A stretch of DNA of 64,000 nt from Morinoia aosen (taxonomy: Eukaryota > Arthropoda > Malacostraca > Amphipoda > Talitridae). Within the stretch, counting starts at the first letter, position 1, and every line of letters begins with the position of its first letter. Both the position numbers and the translations under genes were made by a program. The DNA lies in assembly GCA_030386875.1 (NCBI GenBank), contig CM059569.1, positions 38,479,842 through 38,543,841 on the forward strand, given 5' to 3'. Shown in pieces: positions 32,729 to 45,000 of the stretch. The notes under the pieces were generated by a model. It was not told the DNA's origin. It ran no database searches and was given only the letters and a program-made list of their open reading frames with translations.

Positions 32729-35700
32729 TCATTTGTAGCGGGGAGGAGGTCTAACTACGCGACCGTGCCGGGTTTGGCGGACAGAAAATCTTACTACGCG
32801 GGGAAGTTTTACCAATCGGGTCTGCAAATTTAGATCGGCAAGAGTTCTAGGAACACGAGTTACTGCAGCGGGCTCGTCTGGTCTATCCAGACTTGTCGCT
32901 GTTTCAGTAAGAGGGCTAGAATTAGAATCTACGATAGGCTTAGGGATAGGGTTTGAATGTACAGGCACATAGAAAGGGTTACACTCAAGTTGACTAGGCA
33001 ACAAGGCAGCCAACTGAGGAAGCTGAGATGGTAGATATGATCGAGTCTCAGTGGAAAGAGAATTCTGTGGAGAGAATGATGAGTTAGAAGTTACACTATG
33101 ATCGGAAGTGTACGCGACTTTTAATCGATCAATGCTCACAGGGTCGCGTGAACCAGATCTTTCAAGGATGAAATATTTGGGCGTGCGTTTGAGTATTTTG
33201 AATGGGCCATCATAAGGACGCGTGAGTGTAGGTTTGATGGCGTCGTTTCGGACGTACACATGTGTGCAGTCTTGCAAAGCAGGATCCAGTTTGTCCTCAG
33301 TCTGAGGCATTCGCGGAGTCACATACTTGATCTGGCGCATGCAGTCTTTAAGACAGGTTACATATGCGGAACGGTCAGCGGATGAAAATTCAGGCAAAGG
33401 TTTTGGGTCAACAATGTCGCCGGGGAGACGAAGTGTCTGACCATATAGCATTTCAGCCGCTGTGCATTGCTGATCCTGTCTATGTAAATTTCGGATGCTA
33501 AGTAGTACTACTGGAAGTCTGTCAGTCCAATCGTGACTGCAATTGAGACAGCGAAGTGCAGCTTTGAGGTCTCTGTGGACTCTCTCAATAAGTCCATTTG
33601 ACTGTGGGTGATAAGCGGTAGTGTTTACGTTATCACACCCTAAAGAAGTGCTAAGCTCACTCCAGAATTTGGAGGTGAATTGTGATCCCCGGTCATGTGT
33701 GACACGTAAGGGAACACCAAATCTAGAGATCCAGTTGGACATGAAAGCGCGCGCTACAGTCTCGGTTTGAGTATCAGGAAGAGGGACAGCCTCAACCCAA
33801 CGTGTGAACCTATCAATGATGGTCAACAAATAAGAATGACCGCGCGATAAAGGCAAAGGACCCACCAAATCTAGGTGTACAGAGTCGAACTTGTGACCTG
33901 TGAATGCAACACTCTGCAGCGCTGCACGATTGTGTTTCACCACTTTACTACTCTGACATGCATGGCAATTTTGCACAATTTGCTTGACCTCCTTACGCAT
34001 CGCTGGCCAGACGAAACGATCAGAAATCAAACGCAATGTACGGTTAATACCAGGATGAGAGAAGGAATCATAGTGGAGGACAGCTACTCTGCGGAGAGTC
34101 GCGGGAAGATACAAACGAGAAAGTCGCTCGGCATCACGGTACACGCCGTCAACCAAGGTCAATTTCAGAGAGGAAGTGTTAGAAGGTTTGAGAAGGTCCT
34201 GAAGTTCAGGATCCTCCTTCTGAGTCTTGGAAATGTTGCCGAAAGTGATTTCACCACTGGTTTGGACAGTATTTATGCGTGATAGACAATCAGCGACAGT
34301 ATTGTCCAACCCTTTTATGAAACGGATGTCAGTGGTAAATTGGCTTATATATGACAGGTGTCGAGCTTCTCTTGGCGAATGCCGCTCAGAAGGCATCTTG
34401 ATCGCTGAGGTCAGAGGTTTGTGATCCGTGTAGATCACAAACTCCCTTGCCTCTAGAGCATAGCGAAAGTGTCTCACAGACAGATAGATAGCAAGAAGTT
34501 CCCTACCGAACGCGCTATAAGCACGCTCAGTGGGTGACAGCTTTTTGGAAAAGAAGGCAAGAGGAGAGATATTAGTACCTACTTGTTGTTGCAAAACAGC
34601 ACCTACAGCTGTACTCGAGGCGTCTACCACTAGACTAAAATCAGCATTAGCAATAGGGTAGGATAATTCAGTCGCGGAAGCTAACTTGTGCTTCATTGTC
34701 TCAAAAGCTGTGCGCGCTTCTTCCGTCCATTTTACCTCAATAGATTTGCCTTTTCGTTTCGGTTCGAGGAGGTCAGACAAGGGGGCTAAAGTTTGAGCAC
34801 AGTTGCGTATGAAACGATGATAGAAGTTAACAGAACCTAGGAACCTTCTTAGTTCTTTCTGGGTCTGTGGAAGAGGAAAGTTTTTGATCACTTCTACTTT
34901 GGAAGGCAAAGGTTTTAGACCTAGGCTAGAAATTTCATGACCTAAGTAAATCAGTGATGGCTTTCCGAGTTCACATTTTGCAGGATTTACGAGGAGTCCA
35001 TTGTCGGACAGTCTTTGAAAAACGACCCTAAGATGGTCTTTATGCAACTCCGGGGTTGTGGATGCCACTAAGATGTCGTCTAGATAGACATAAACGAAAG
35101 TGAGGTCAGAGAAAATTTCAGCCATGTGCCTTTGGAACGTCTGAGGAGCGTTCCTCAAGCCGTATGGCATTTTGAGGAACTCAAAGAGACCAAACGGAGT
35201 GATTACCGCGGTCTTAGGTATAGCACTCTCATCAAGTGGAATTTGATGAAAGGCGTGCTGAAGGTCTATCTTTGAGAAAATTTGAGCTCCCTCTAAATTT
35301 GCACTGAAATCATGCAAGTAAGGAATAGGGTAGCGATCAGGTAAAGTAACGGCATTCAACCTGCGGAAATCCCCGCACGGTCTGAATTCACCGTTAGCCT
35401 TGGGTACTAGCAAAAGAGGGCTAGCCCAAGGGCTTTTGGAGCTGCGGATAATGCCATTTTCTTGCATGCGCGCAAATTCTTTCTTAGCTAACGCCAATCG
35501 ATCAGGCGGCAATCGCCTTGCACGGGAGTAAACTGGCGGTCCAGTCGTCTCTATGAAGTGCTTTGTGCTGGTCTGCATGTTCTTAGAAGCTAAGTTAGAA
35601 ATTGTTAGTGCCGGATAATCTGCGAGTAACTGCTCAAACATGCACTCCTGTTTGAAAGCGATTGAGAAGGAATGCAAGACATTAGCTCTAGTTATGCCAC

Positions 35701-36133
35701 AAGCGGGAATTGAGATCTGTGTCTCCTCGTCCCTAATTCTACGGTTTTTAACATCTACAAGTATGCCGAACTTCGCTAAGAAATCCGCGCCAATGATAGG
35801 CTCTTGGACTTCCGCGATGAGGAAGGTGAAGAGAAAATTTCGCCTCAATCCCAGACTGCACTCTAATACTCTTTCACCGTAACAAGGAATTGGCGTGCCG
35901 TTTGCGGCGCGTAGTGTCGCCACTAGGTTGTTCTTTTTGTCTTTAGCCGTGGCTGGGATAATTGACACACTGGAACCCGTGTCGATTAAAAATCGATACT
36001 TGGTAGTGGGATCGATAATGTTCAAAAGGCGAGTGGTCTGGGAATGGGGCAACGCAGTACTCGCTACTATGCGTCGCTGTTGGCGTTTCCCGAGGTCATT
36101 TCGGTATAACGAGGGCAGAAGCGGGACCCGCAC
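32729..36133 (-). CDS. gypsy pol polyprotein (protease, RT, RNase H, integrase)
   Basis: 1134 residues. The aspartic protease has FLIDTGSSVSIIPA near residue 50. Reverse transcriptase has FSKIDLQHAFHQIPL near 290 and VYLDDILVAS near 350. RNase H begins LVVDASSTAVGAVL near 505. The integrase has an HHCC-type zinc finger (HYDS..HPG..CHAC) near 690-735, then its catalytic core: HLDLVGPL, THDRGSQF and PQSNGLIERVHRD. The tail resembles that of the remnant at 11286-12059. It appears whole and would be made as a fusion with gag by frameshifting in the overlap, which is how many gypsy elements work. Confidence 0.93.
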   Translation of the reverse strand: MRVPLLPSLYRNDLGKRQQRRIVASTALPHSQTTRLLNIIDPTTKYRFLIDTGSSVSIIPATAKDKKNNLVATLRAANGTPIPCYGERVLECSLGLRRNFLFTFLIAEVQEPIIGADFLAKFGILVDVKNRRIRDEETQISIPACGITRANVLHSFSIAFKQECMFEQLLADYPALTISNLASKNMQTSTKHFIETTGPPVYSRARRLPPDRLALAKKEFARMQENGIIRSSKSPWASPLLLVPKANGEFRPCGDFRRLNAVTLPDRYPIPYLHDFSANLEGAQIFSKIDLQHAFHQIPLDESAIPKTAVITPFGLFEFLKMPYGLRNAPQTFQRHMAEIFSDLTFVYVYLDDILVASTTPELHKDHLRVVFQRLSDNGLLVNPAKCELGKPSLIYLGHEISSLGLKPLPSKVEVIKNFPLPQTQKELRRFLGSVNFYHRFIRNCAQTLAPLSDLLEPKRKGKSIEVKWTEEARTAFETMKHKLASATELSYPIANADFSLVVDASSTAVGAVLQQQVGTNISPLAFFSKKLSPTERAYSAFGRELLAIYLSVRHFRYALEAREFVIYTDHKPLTSAIKMPSERHSPREARHLSYISQFTTDIRFIKGLDNTVADCLSRINTVQTSGEITFGNISKTQKEDPELQDLLKPSNTSSLKLTLVDGVYRDAERLSRLYLPATLRRVAVLHYDSFSHPGINRTLRLISDRFVWPAMRKEVKQIVQNCHACQSSKVVKHNRAALQSVAFTGHKFDSVHLDLVGPLPLSRGHSYLLTIIDRFTRWVEAVPLPDTQTETVARAFMSNWISRFGVPLRVTHDRGSQFTSKFWSELSTSLGCDNVNTTAYHPQSNGLIERVHRDLKAALRCLNCSHDWTDRLPVVLLSIRNLHRQDQQCTAAEMLYGQTLRLPGDIVDPKPLPEFSSADRSAYVTCLKDCMRQIKYVTPRMPQTEDKLDPALQDCTHVYVRNDAIKPTLTRPYDGPFKILKRTPKYFILERSGSRDPVSIDRLKVAYTSDHSVTSNSSFSPQNSLSTETRSYLPSQLPQLAALLPSQLECNPFYVPVHSNPIPKPIVDSNSSPLTETATSLDRPDEPAAVTRVPRTLADLNLQTRLVKLPRVVRFSVRQTRHGRVVRPPPRYK

Positions 36134-37074
36134 TTTCGTGCTTGGTCACCATACTTTGTGTGATACCAGCATAAATTGCTACAAGCATCACGAGAGCGCG
36201 ACCGAAAGCGACGGTCTTGATTTGACCTATCATAAGATCTACCTCTATCAAAACGTTGAGGAGGAGGAAAAGGATGATAGTTTGAGGGATAGTCATAAGG
36301 ATAGTCGTAGGCATTTTGGTGGCTTTGGAATCTCCCTAGGCCTTGCTGAATGTGAGCTACGCTCTGACCACTCTGACCTAACTGGCAATTCTGGAGAGCT
36401 TGCTTTATCTCAGCGATGTCTTGCTGCATCTTATCTATTGTGGCTGAGGATTGATTCTGAGTATTTGCGGGGCTAAAATTTGCAGCAGCTGCATTCAGGG
36501 AAGCAACTTGCGGTGCTTGTGACAAATTAATGTTGCGCATCACCGTCTCAGTGGACTCTGCAAGCTTCTCTAAAGTTTGATCAGGGCCTGCTAGCGATAG
36601 AAATGGACGCACAGTGTGAGGAAGCTTAGTCATGAAAACTTCCTTCAGAAAACCCTCAGCTACGGCAACACCCGTAGCGAGTTTGCGCAGCTCTTTAACC
36701 AATGAAGTGGGAGAGAAAGAGCTAGAGACAGATGGAATTGCTGAGGCGTCTACAAGATTCCTAAATTTGTCCGCATCGGACATCTGCAACTTCTGCAGGA
36801 TCTTTCTTTTTAAGGTGCCGTATGGATCAAAGGCGGGAGGGTTTCCGAGCAATTGATTTGAATCGTTTAACAATTTTGTCGGGGCTGCGGAAACAAGGGC
36901 ATAAAATTGATCGGTGTTATTAGTTACTTTATGATTCCTAAACATTGCTTCTACCTGTTGGAACCAGGTATGAGCGTCCTCCGGAATGAAGGGGGGGAGC
37001 CTAATGGGTTTTGTGGGGGCTCGATCTTCATTATCTGAATCAGTCATGCTAGCAATCTCTTTGGGGAAACACAA
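36067..37074 (-). CDS. gypsy gag protein
   Basis: 335 residues. An N-terminal acidic segment and PFIPEDAHTWFQQVEAMF, the usual start of insect gypsy capsid proteins, are followed by a helical capsid region. A Gln/Asn-rich linker and a basic Arg/Tyr-rich tail come next. The C-terminal CWYHTKYGDQARKC...FC is a zinc-knuckle-like motif common in this clade. It appears whole. Confidence 0.9.
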   Translation of the reverse strand: MCFPKEIASMTDSDNEDRAPTKPIRLPPFIPEDAHTWFQQVEAMFRNHKVTNNTDQFYALVSAAPTKLLNDSNQLLGNPPAFDPYGTLKRKILQKLQMSDADKFRNLVDASAIPSVSSSFSPTSLVKELRKLATGVAVAEGFLKEVFMTKLPHTVRPFLSLAGPDQTLEKLAESTETVMRNINLSQAPQVASLNAAAANFSPANTQNQSSATIDKMQQDIAEIKQALQNCQLGQSGQSVAHIQQGLGRFQSHQNAYDYPYDYPSNYHPFPPPQRFDRGRSYDRSNQDRRFRSRSRDACSNLCWYHTKYGDQARKCGSRFCPRYTEMTSGNANSDA

Positions 37075-37634
37075 TTAAGATATCAATGCTTATGACTTGG
37101 AATTAAGTGGCAAGGGTTTGCGTTATTTCTTTACCTACACAATCATTCAAATTAAGTTGAAACAGAAGGAAGGAAATATGAAATTGGAAACGAGAAAAAA
37201 AATTTTATGCGGTATGCGGCAATTAGCGTAGGCACAGAATAAAGCAGGTGGGAAAAATTATTTTTCTACCTACTCAATCGATCGATAACGTTGAAGAAAC
37301 GGAGGGAAAGAGAGAATGGAAACGCGAATTTTTACGGTAGTCAGAATAAACGTAAGCACGGAAATAGGAAAAAAATATATTTTTACTACCTACTGAGGCA
37401 CATAAAACAAACAAGGACAGGATAACGCTGAAAAAAAAATTTGTTAGAGCTGCACAGAGAATCACCATTAACACGGTAAATCTAAGGAATTCTCAAAGAC
37501 TACGACATGGGAAATTTATCACTACAATGATATACCAAAATTAACCTCTCTCACAACTTCTCAAACACTTATCGAGTTGAATAGTTTTTAAGTTTTAAAG
37601 AAAGTTTTGGGGTTATTTTAACTGGGGTCACCAG

Positions 37635-38485
37635 TGTTTGGATCTGACCGTGGGGTATAGCCAGTCCTTACAAACCTCGACAAGCATCTGAGAGAAAATC
37701 GTGAGAAGGATAATAAGGCACTTTGGACTCAGCTTTTTGGGTATATATTGGAAGGAAGCCGGATAGGACCGCCGAGTCTTGAACCACCGATGAACTTGGC
37801 TAGAAGAGGGTTTGCAGTCCGGGCAGTCCGTAGGCTCTTGGAGAAGTGCTGGAGTCAACTGTGTGTGTGTGGGTAGCAATTGATTTTAAGAGCCCAGTAT
37901 ATAGATTTTGAGGAAACCGTGACGTTGTGAGTGATCGATTGGAGTGAGTTGAGGCCAAGCAAGGCGGCTCAAGTTGAGACAATTCTTAGGTGAGTTAAGT
38001 AGCATTAAAGCCGATACAGGCGAGACAAAATGAGGCCCAAGACCAGGTAAATTCTGGTTAAGTCACGTCCAGTTAAGGTCGGGCCAGTTCAGTTACTTGG
38101 AGGCAAAGCAAGGCGGCTCAAGTTGAGGGAAAGCAAGGCGGCTCAAGTTGAGGGAAAGCAAGACCCAAGGGAGGTTGTTGCTAGTGGTGTGTGGCGATGA
38201 CGTTGAAGTCGCGAACACGGTATGCACGAACTAGTAAGGCACGATAGAGTGTGATTCGAAAGGACGCCCCCGCACAGTGCTGCCAGATTCAGAGGCTTGA
38301 AACACGAACATGTAAATCGTGACTTTCATTTTTATGCTTTTTGCACAAAAACTTTAAGGATTACGAATTAAAAGTAGAAAATAATTAATAATAAATTAGA
38401 GTAGGATTTTTAATGCTAATAATTACTTTATTTAAGTGCGAATGGGAAAATTTCTAATTCTTACGCGTTGTAGCGATATGCTACA
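37635..38485 (-). repeat. 5' LTR of the minus-strand gypsy element
   Basis: 851 bp. Read on the minus strand it starts TGTAGCATATCGC and ends CCAAACA, which agrees with the ends of the LTR at 12101-12906. Confidence 0.92.
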
Positions 38486-38963
38486 GATATGGTTGAAGGA
38501 GGGGGAGAAATAGGCAATTTGATGATAAGAAAATGACGCATGGTATACTTTCATAATCACATGCTTATTTGAAATGGAGATAAGAATACCACAAAAACTT
38601 TAATTCAAGCTAACTTCCAAAAACGAGCGTTGCAATTGATGGCTCAAAAAGTTTTATCGCACTTCTATCCTAATAAATTTGTATTTTCTCATAAATAAAA
38701 GCTTTTTTAGATGTAGCTTTTTGTTGTATTTTTGAAACCTAAAATTTCAGCTCGGTGTTTATTATTATAAAGATCGAGCTTAAGATTTTTAATTTCATAA
38801 GGTATGAATCATCTTATTTTATAACTAATTCGTGATTTGAAAAAAGCTATTTATTTTCAGGTAATTTTTTCTTTTCATTCGAAATCAGTTTTTTTTAAAA
38901 TAATTTTCAATATAGTAGACATGATCATATGTCATTAAAATGCTAAATCGCAATCGACGGTTT
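38486..38963. other. upstream region of eIF3j, AT-rich
   Basis: No repeat recognised. It would contain the distal promoter of eIF3j; no TATA box is seen near the start. Confidence 0.4.
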
Positions 38964-38967
38964 TAGT

Positions 38968-38976
38968 TCCTTTCTA
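38968..38976 (+). promoter_or_regulatory. candidate TCT initiator of eIF3j
   Basis: CCTTTCT at 38969-38975 fits the polypyrimidine (TCT) initiator YC(+1)TTTYY used by many translation-machinery genes in animals. Transcription from C38970 would give a 62-base leader before the ATG at 39032. No TATA box is present, as usual for this promoter class. Motif match only. Confidence 0.4.
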
Positions 38977-39031
38977 GTAGACCTCCTTGAACAATCACTT
39001 TCATGCATTCCTGCTCGAAAAATTTGCCATC

Positions 39032-42000
39032 ATGTCGGAGAAATCATGGGGTGAGTGAATCAGGTTTCATATATAGCAGTTTAGGTAATAATTTAAAATA
39101 TTTTTCAAATTAGTTGAGCAACGCTCTTGCATTTTTCCAACTAAGTTAAAATCAGCCCTGTTGGTCATGATTTGCGTGGTGTGGCGCCAAGATTCGTAGG
39201 GTATATTTAATTGCAGTCTTTTTGCTGTTTGATATTGAAATCCTTATTTGAATTGAACTATAGCCTTAGTCAGTTCATTTTGGGAGTTATTATAGTGTCA
39301 TGTTTTTTTTTAATTCTCATGTTTTTTGATAAAATAATTTGAGTTAAACCGAGCAAATTTCACCTTGTTCAGAGATGGAAAAAAATATAAGTTAGAAGTG
39401 TTGAAACGAATTTTATAAAAACAGGATATAATTTGGACTGATGCATTTGGTCTGTGAAGAGTTGATAACATTGCTATTTCCCTGATTATGGTGTCTTTGG
39501 TTTATATATATGGTCATGAAATTGTTTACCAACACAACTTTTTCAGTAAATAATGTTAGCAAGTTCCTTGAAAGTTATGGGGTTCAATGATTACTGTAAA
39601 CTGTAGTCAAACCCCTTCTCAAATACATCATGATAATTATAAATGGTGCCTTCTTGCAGGATGTAATATCAAAATTGGAGAACACATGAAATATTTTCAA
39701 AATTGTTTTGATCTATTCTAAAAAAAAATTCATTTTTGTGTATAATATGAAAATAATATTAAATTTGTTTTATATTAAATTTATTTGCCTGAAAATATTT
39801 CAAGATACTGAAATGTGTTATGTTTTATTGGCTGTAAAATAACAACTTAGTGAATGGTTTCTGATAGCAACATTAAATAAATATTCTTCACCCTAATGTT
39901 TTTCTAGTTAGGTTATTGAAATATAATATATATAAAATGTATAATATAAATATGTGTAATATAAAATAGGTTATTGAGATATACTTGTACTTAGTTGAAT
40001 AATAGGGTTCTATTGGTATTGTCCCATTATTTAGCTATGAATCAAAAAGGTAATTGAGAAACATCAGCAGCAAAAAGCTTGCTCCCCTACAGGGCAAGCA
40101 GAAAAATGGTACGAGCTCACTCAGACCTATGAACCATCATCAGCTGAGTGACGGTCATTGGCATCTGCAGTGGCCATGCGAGTAATAAAATAACTGTTCA
40201 AGAAAGAAGACAAGTCAAATTATATGGATTGATAATATGAATGAAAAGTAATTAATATTATAATATGAAAAGTAATTTTAAGGTTTGGTTACCACTAGAC
40301 ATTAATTAGTTTCTCAATATTTAGTGCTTGTATAATGGATTTTAGATCAAAATTAACAACTTTTCATCTATGACTTTCCATTGTAAATTGGCATTTAACA
40401 ATTTATAGCAATATTTAAATATTAGTGGTCAATATTGAATATAATGTTGTCAACGAATTTCATTATTTCGTTGGTATAGATAGGTAATATAGTCGATTTT
40501 AAGACGTTGTACATGAATGACAATGTGCCCGGAAATGCTTAGTTTAGGAGATATAGGATAAATAACGACAGGTAAGAATAGCATTAACGGCAGTTTCGAT
40601 ATGGCTCTTCCGGCGTTTTGCGGACGCGGACCACGCCAAGTTTTTTGGCGGGAGTCATCGGCCTCGGTATGGTTGAGTTAAATTAAGATATTTTAGGCTT
40701 ACTTAGGTTAGGATACTTAACTAAATTAACTTTACCAAACCTAACCTTACCTATCGTTACGTCAGAACCGGATTTCTGCTTATTTACCTCTCCGTTTGTT
40801 CAATTTTATAAATGACGTTCCTATAACTTCAAAGTTAAATATCTCCAAAAATAAGCATTTCCGGGCACATTGTCATTCGTGTAAAACGTCTTAAAATCAA
40901 CTATATTACCTATCTATACCTACGAAATTATGAAATTCGTTGACAACATTATATTCAATATTGACCATATTAGTTTCCATGGCTGGAATGAATGTTATGT
41001 TACATTAGGTTGGGAAGGTTAGCTTAGATTATCTTATTTAAATAACTGTACTAAACTGGAAAAGCAATTGCTTTATGATTCTTTTCTATAAATTTAGCCA
41101 ATTCTCTAAAATTATTTGATTAAACAAATAATAAGCACACATCAGGGCAGCCATGACGTCACTCGCGACCCCGCAGTAATGACGTCACTCGCGACACCGC
41201 AGTAATGACGTCACTTGCGATAAGTGTCCTGTTGTAATCATTCACCGTAATTTTAAAACATAGTTGGGCATAACGACACTGTTTACTGTGACAGTGCTGC
41301 TTAAAGTAACACAAAATGTAAATAAATGTAAATGTTAGGCTTAATGTACTGTGATGCCTGTCAGGAGAAAACAACTATTTTATCTATGAGAATTTGCTGT
41401 CCCAGGGGAATTATGCAAGGGCCTGAGCTAAGGGTTGGGTAGGCCTTGATTTTGTTCAAATAGAACAGGTTTTTATTTCTTTACAGACCATCTTTTTTGG
41501 TTTACTGCTGTCCTGTTTTTCAGCACCTGTTTCAACTTTTTCTTTTTTCATGAACTTCTTAGCTTACCATCTCAATGCACCTTATGCATAGATTCTGTAT
41601 TATGTCAACTCCATACTAAATGAGGCTGAAGTTTTCTTATATAATATTACTGGGATGATGCAGCTCTCAACACAGTTTTATACAAGCGTGTAATCCAGGA
41701 TATTTGGCAATGGTTTTCATAAAATTTTATGAGCACTTAATTTTAATAAACTGAATTAAGTAATCCATTTTAAGCATCACCTTGCTGAAAATATTTTTAT
41801 ATGTTACATGTCTGAGTACATAGTGAGTGCATTATAGAAAGAAGTTTTACAATCTCATCATTTGATATATTTGTAAATTGAAGGTACCATCATGATAGAT
41901 ATACTATCTTCTTGTATGCAAATGCAAGATTTGAATAGGAAAAATTGAGAAGGTGGTGCATTCTGTATTGCAGTCACCATATGGTTATCATTTAAGCACA

Positions 42001-45000
42001 ATTTTTTAGAAAGTAACACTGTTTGACACTGATTAAAATTTCTGCATATTCTGTCAACCTATTCAAATTTTGATTGCCAACATTTTTGTTGGACTGGGTA
42101 CACAAATCTTCAATGAGTTTTTTTACTTATACTGATGTCTTTGAATGAGTTTTTTGAATAAATTATTGCATGATCTAAAATAGTTCATGGCTTTCAACTT
42201 TCTGCATTGTCTGATTTATTTTAAATGAAATTGGGAAGTGTCAATTGAAAGAACTGTACTTTTCTTATTTTGAAAATCAAAAATCAATACCAGGATAATA
42301 TTCTTGACACGCTTCAAATTACAAGTTGTAGTTTTTATTTGTGTGACTTAAGGATAACATGAAAGGAAGTGTATCAACTAGCTTTGGTTTTAAAGTTTCC
42401 CAAGTCAATAATATTTTATGATGGATATCATGAATATGGATATCATAACTTATGGAAATCATGAAAGAAAGTGAATCAACCAGCTTTGGCTTATATTAAG
42501 TTTCTTGAGTCAAATACATTTTATGATGGCAATTTTGTTATTCTTTTTTCTTGTAGAATATGTTGTGGACTTATTCTCTCAAACTTCATCAAGAAACATC
42601 CAGCAAAAACAAAGATAGAGTAAGTCTTTTCTTCTACCATATTGCTATTGTATTTACTCTCAATTACATTTTTAAAGGATGTAAATTGCCAGCTGAATAC
42701 ATTGCATAGTTTTCCCAATGGTTCTTTTAGTGCACTTGATGCTTAAAGAATCATCAGAGTATGTATTTTATTCATAAATGTGGTATAGGAAGAAAATCAG
42801 TCATGATTAGCTTTTAAAGGTTCTTGCTGTCATTTCTAACGAATGTCATGTCGAGACTATTCCACTTCAATTCCTAATGCATGATGCTTTCATATAAAAT
42901 TGGCTGGCAAAATATATATATATTTTTTCAATTCGTGTTTTCATCAAATTTCTATTGACGAAAAAAATTTTTCTGATATATAATCCAACAGAAAATGGGA
43001 TTCACAATCTATTTCATGCATTATGCAAGCTGTCAGATGGTTTTTGCTTGGCAGAGACATCGCTATAAAGGTGGTGGATCGTGGTCATCGCTAAAAAGTG
43101 GCTGCTGTGTTAAAAATTGTGCAGTAGTATCAAAGTTGATAATTCTTGTGGATGACTTGGTTTTTAGTAATTGATGTAAAGGTCTTTTTATCTCTTGACT
43201 CTTCTACACTCGTATAATGAAAGCGTGTAAATTATGTGAAGTATAAATAAGGAGCAATTTTGAGGTAAAAATTTACCATCACTGATGGCATTGATAGTGC
43301 AGGTGTTCCTGTAGCAAGCAATCAATATGTGATGTAGTAAAAAGACTGTTTGAAATAACAAAAGTTCTTAACCTTTTTAATTTTTCCTTTTTAAATTCAA
43401 ACCTGTCTTTTGAATTGGCCCTCTAGGTAAAGGAATTTGTTAAAATTTTATGTTAAGTCTGTTATTGCCTTAGAATTCTGCAGGACCTAAAAGGGTGTTC
43501 AGTTAATGATAATTGTAAATTTATCTTACCAGTAGCCTATCTGTTATCCATCAGGTTTGCAATATACTTCATTTAGCATAGCATATTCCTTAAGTTCTTC
43601 ATGCAGAAACATGTGGTTAATACACTATGTATGTCCTTTAAATGGATGGCTAGTTTGGTTTTCGTATGAATTTTGTGTTTGTTGCCAGCATGAGCAATGT
43701 CACTGGATCCACTTCTTTTTTCTTTCTTTTGAGAGCATTGTATGGGACTTGCTCTTTGTATCAGTGTACACCACTCACAATTATAATTGCTGTGAACTTG
43801 CAATGAAAAAAATGAATTCTACCCAAAGGAATGTTCAATTTTTCATTAGTCCTCATTAATAGCTGATAATTCAAAACTTGATATCAAATTTAAAGCCCCT
43901 CAGGGGGACACAACTATTGTATCTATGGGAATTAGCACTCCCTGGGGGACTATGTGAGGGCCCGAGCTAAAGGTTAGGTGGGCTTTCTTTTTGTGAAAAT
44001 AGAATAGGTTTTTGTTTTGTTACGGACCATCTTTTTTCGGTTCACTGCTGTCCTGTTTTTCAGCACCTACTACTTTCTTCTTCAACTTTTATCTTGTTTC
44101 ATGAACTTCTTTCTCAACTTACTGTTTCTATGCCCTTTCTGCATAGATTCCCCATTCTCTTATCCCCTTACTAAATGATGTCTTCTTCCTTCCTCTCTTT
44201 GATACGCTTTTTTTGTAGCGGTTAGGAAGGGTTAAACTTCCTGTTTCTGTGCACCTTGTGCATAGATTCTGCGTTCCCTCAACTCCATACTAAATGGTGC
44301 CTTCCTTCTTCCTCTCTTAGAACATCTTTGTCATGGTTAAGGGAGACTAAAACTTTCTTATATAATAATAATAATAATGATAATCAAATTTAAAGTTGTA
44401 ATTATTCTATCCTTTGGTCTTTATCTTGGGCTGAGTCTAAGGAAGTCAAAATTTTTAGCCACAAAAGTTTTCATTCTTTTCTCCTAAAATGGATTGTTAT
44501 TTATTGCAATTCTAAGTTATGCATGCCACTCATTCCAGAGTAATTGGTGGTAACCTCAGCTGTGCATCATACAATCAGCATCACTTTTGGTCCTGGTGTC
44601 TCTTGTGGGTTTAGGATTCTAGTTAAACCTTATTTTACACCCTTCTCTCCATTTGTGGAAGTGTCAGGCATATTGGACAACCGATCTGCAAGAGCAAGCA
44701 TCTTTGTTGCTTATTTCATTATCTTATTCCTCCTTTTGCCTCATCAATAGGGGCATATCTTCATTAACCCATGCAGTGTTCTTTACCGACCAAGACATCT
44801 AAATTTTGCCCCTTGTGGTGCTAGTCCAACTGAAACTTTGAGCTTCTTTAGCTTGAGCTTGACTATTAGGAATTTTGATTTCTTCATCTTTTTCCAGATG
44901 ATGAAGATTTTGAGGTACCACCTCCACTGCCCGCTCTGAAAAGCACTGATGACAAGTGGGAGGGTGAAGATGAAGGTCGAGTCAAGGTGAGTGGCTAGAG

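Larger units (their letters stand above)
31870..38485 (-). mobile_element. Ty3/gypsy LTR retrotransposon, gag and pol apparently whole
   Basis: A minus-strand element with LTRs at 37635-38485 (5') and 31870-32687 (3'). The LTRs differ by only a handful of substitutions and two small length changes, so the insertion is recent. gag (37074-36067) and pol (36133-32729) are both open from end to end and overlap by 67 bases in different frames, as expected where a family makes Gag-Pol by frameshifting. The primer-binding region after the 5' LTR is CTGGTGACCCC. The outer tip of the 3' LTR is not intact and no target duplication was found. No envelope gene. Same family as 10984-12906. Confidence 0.95.
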
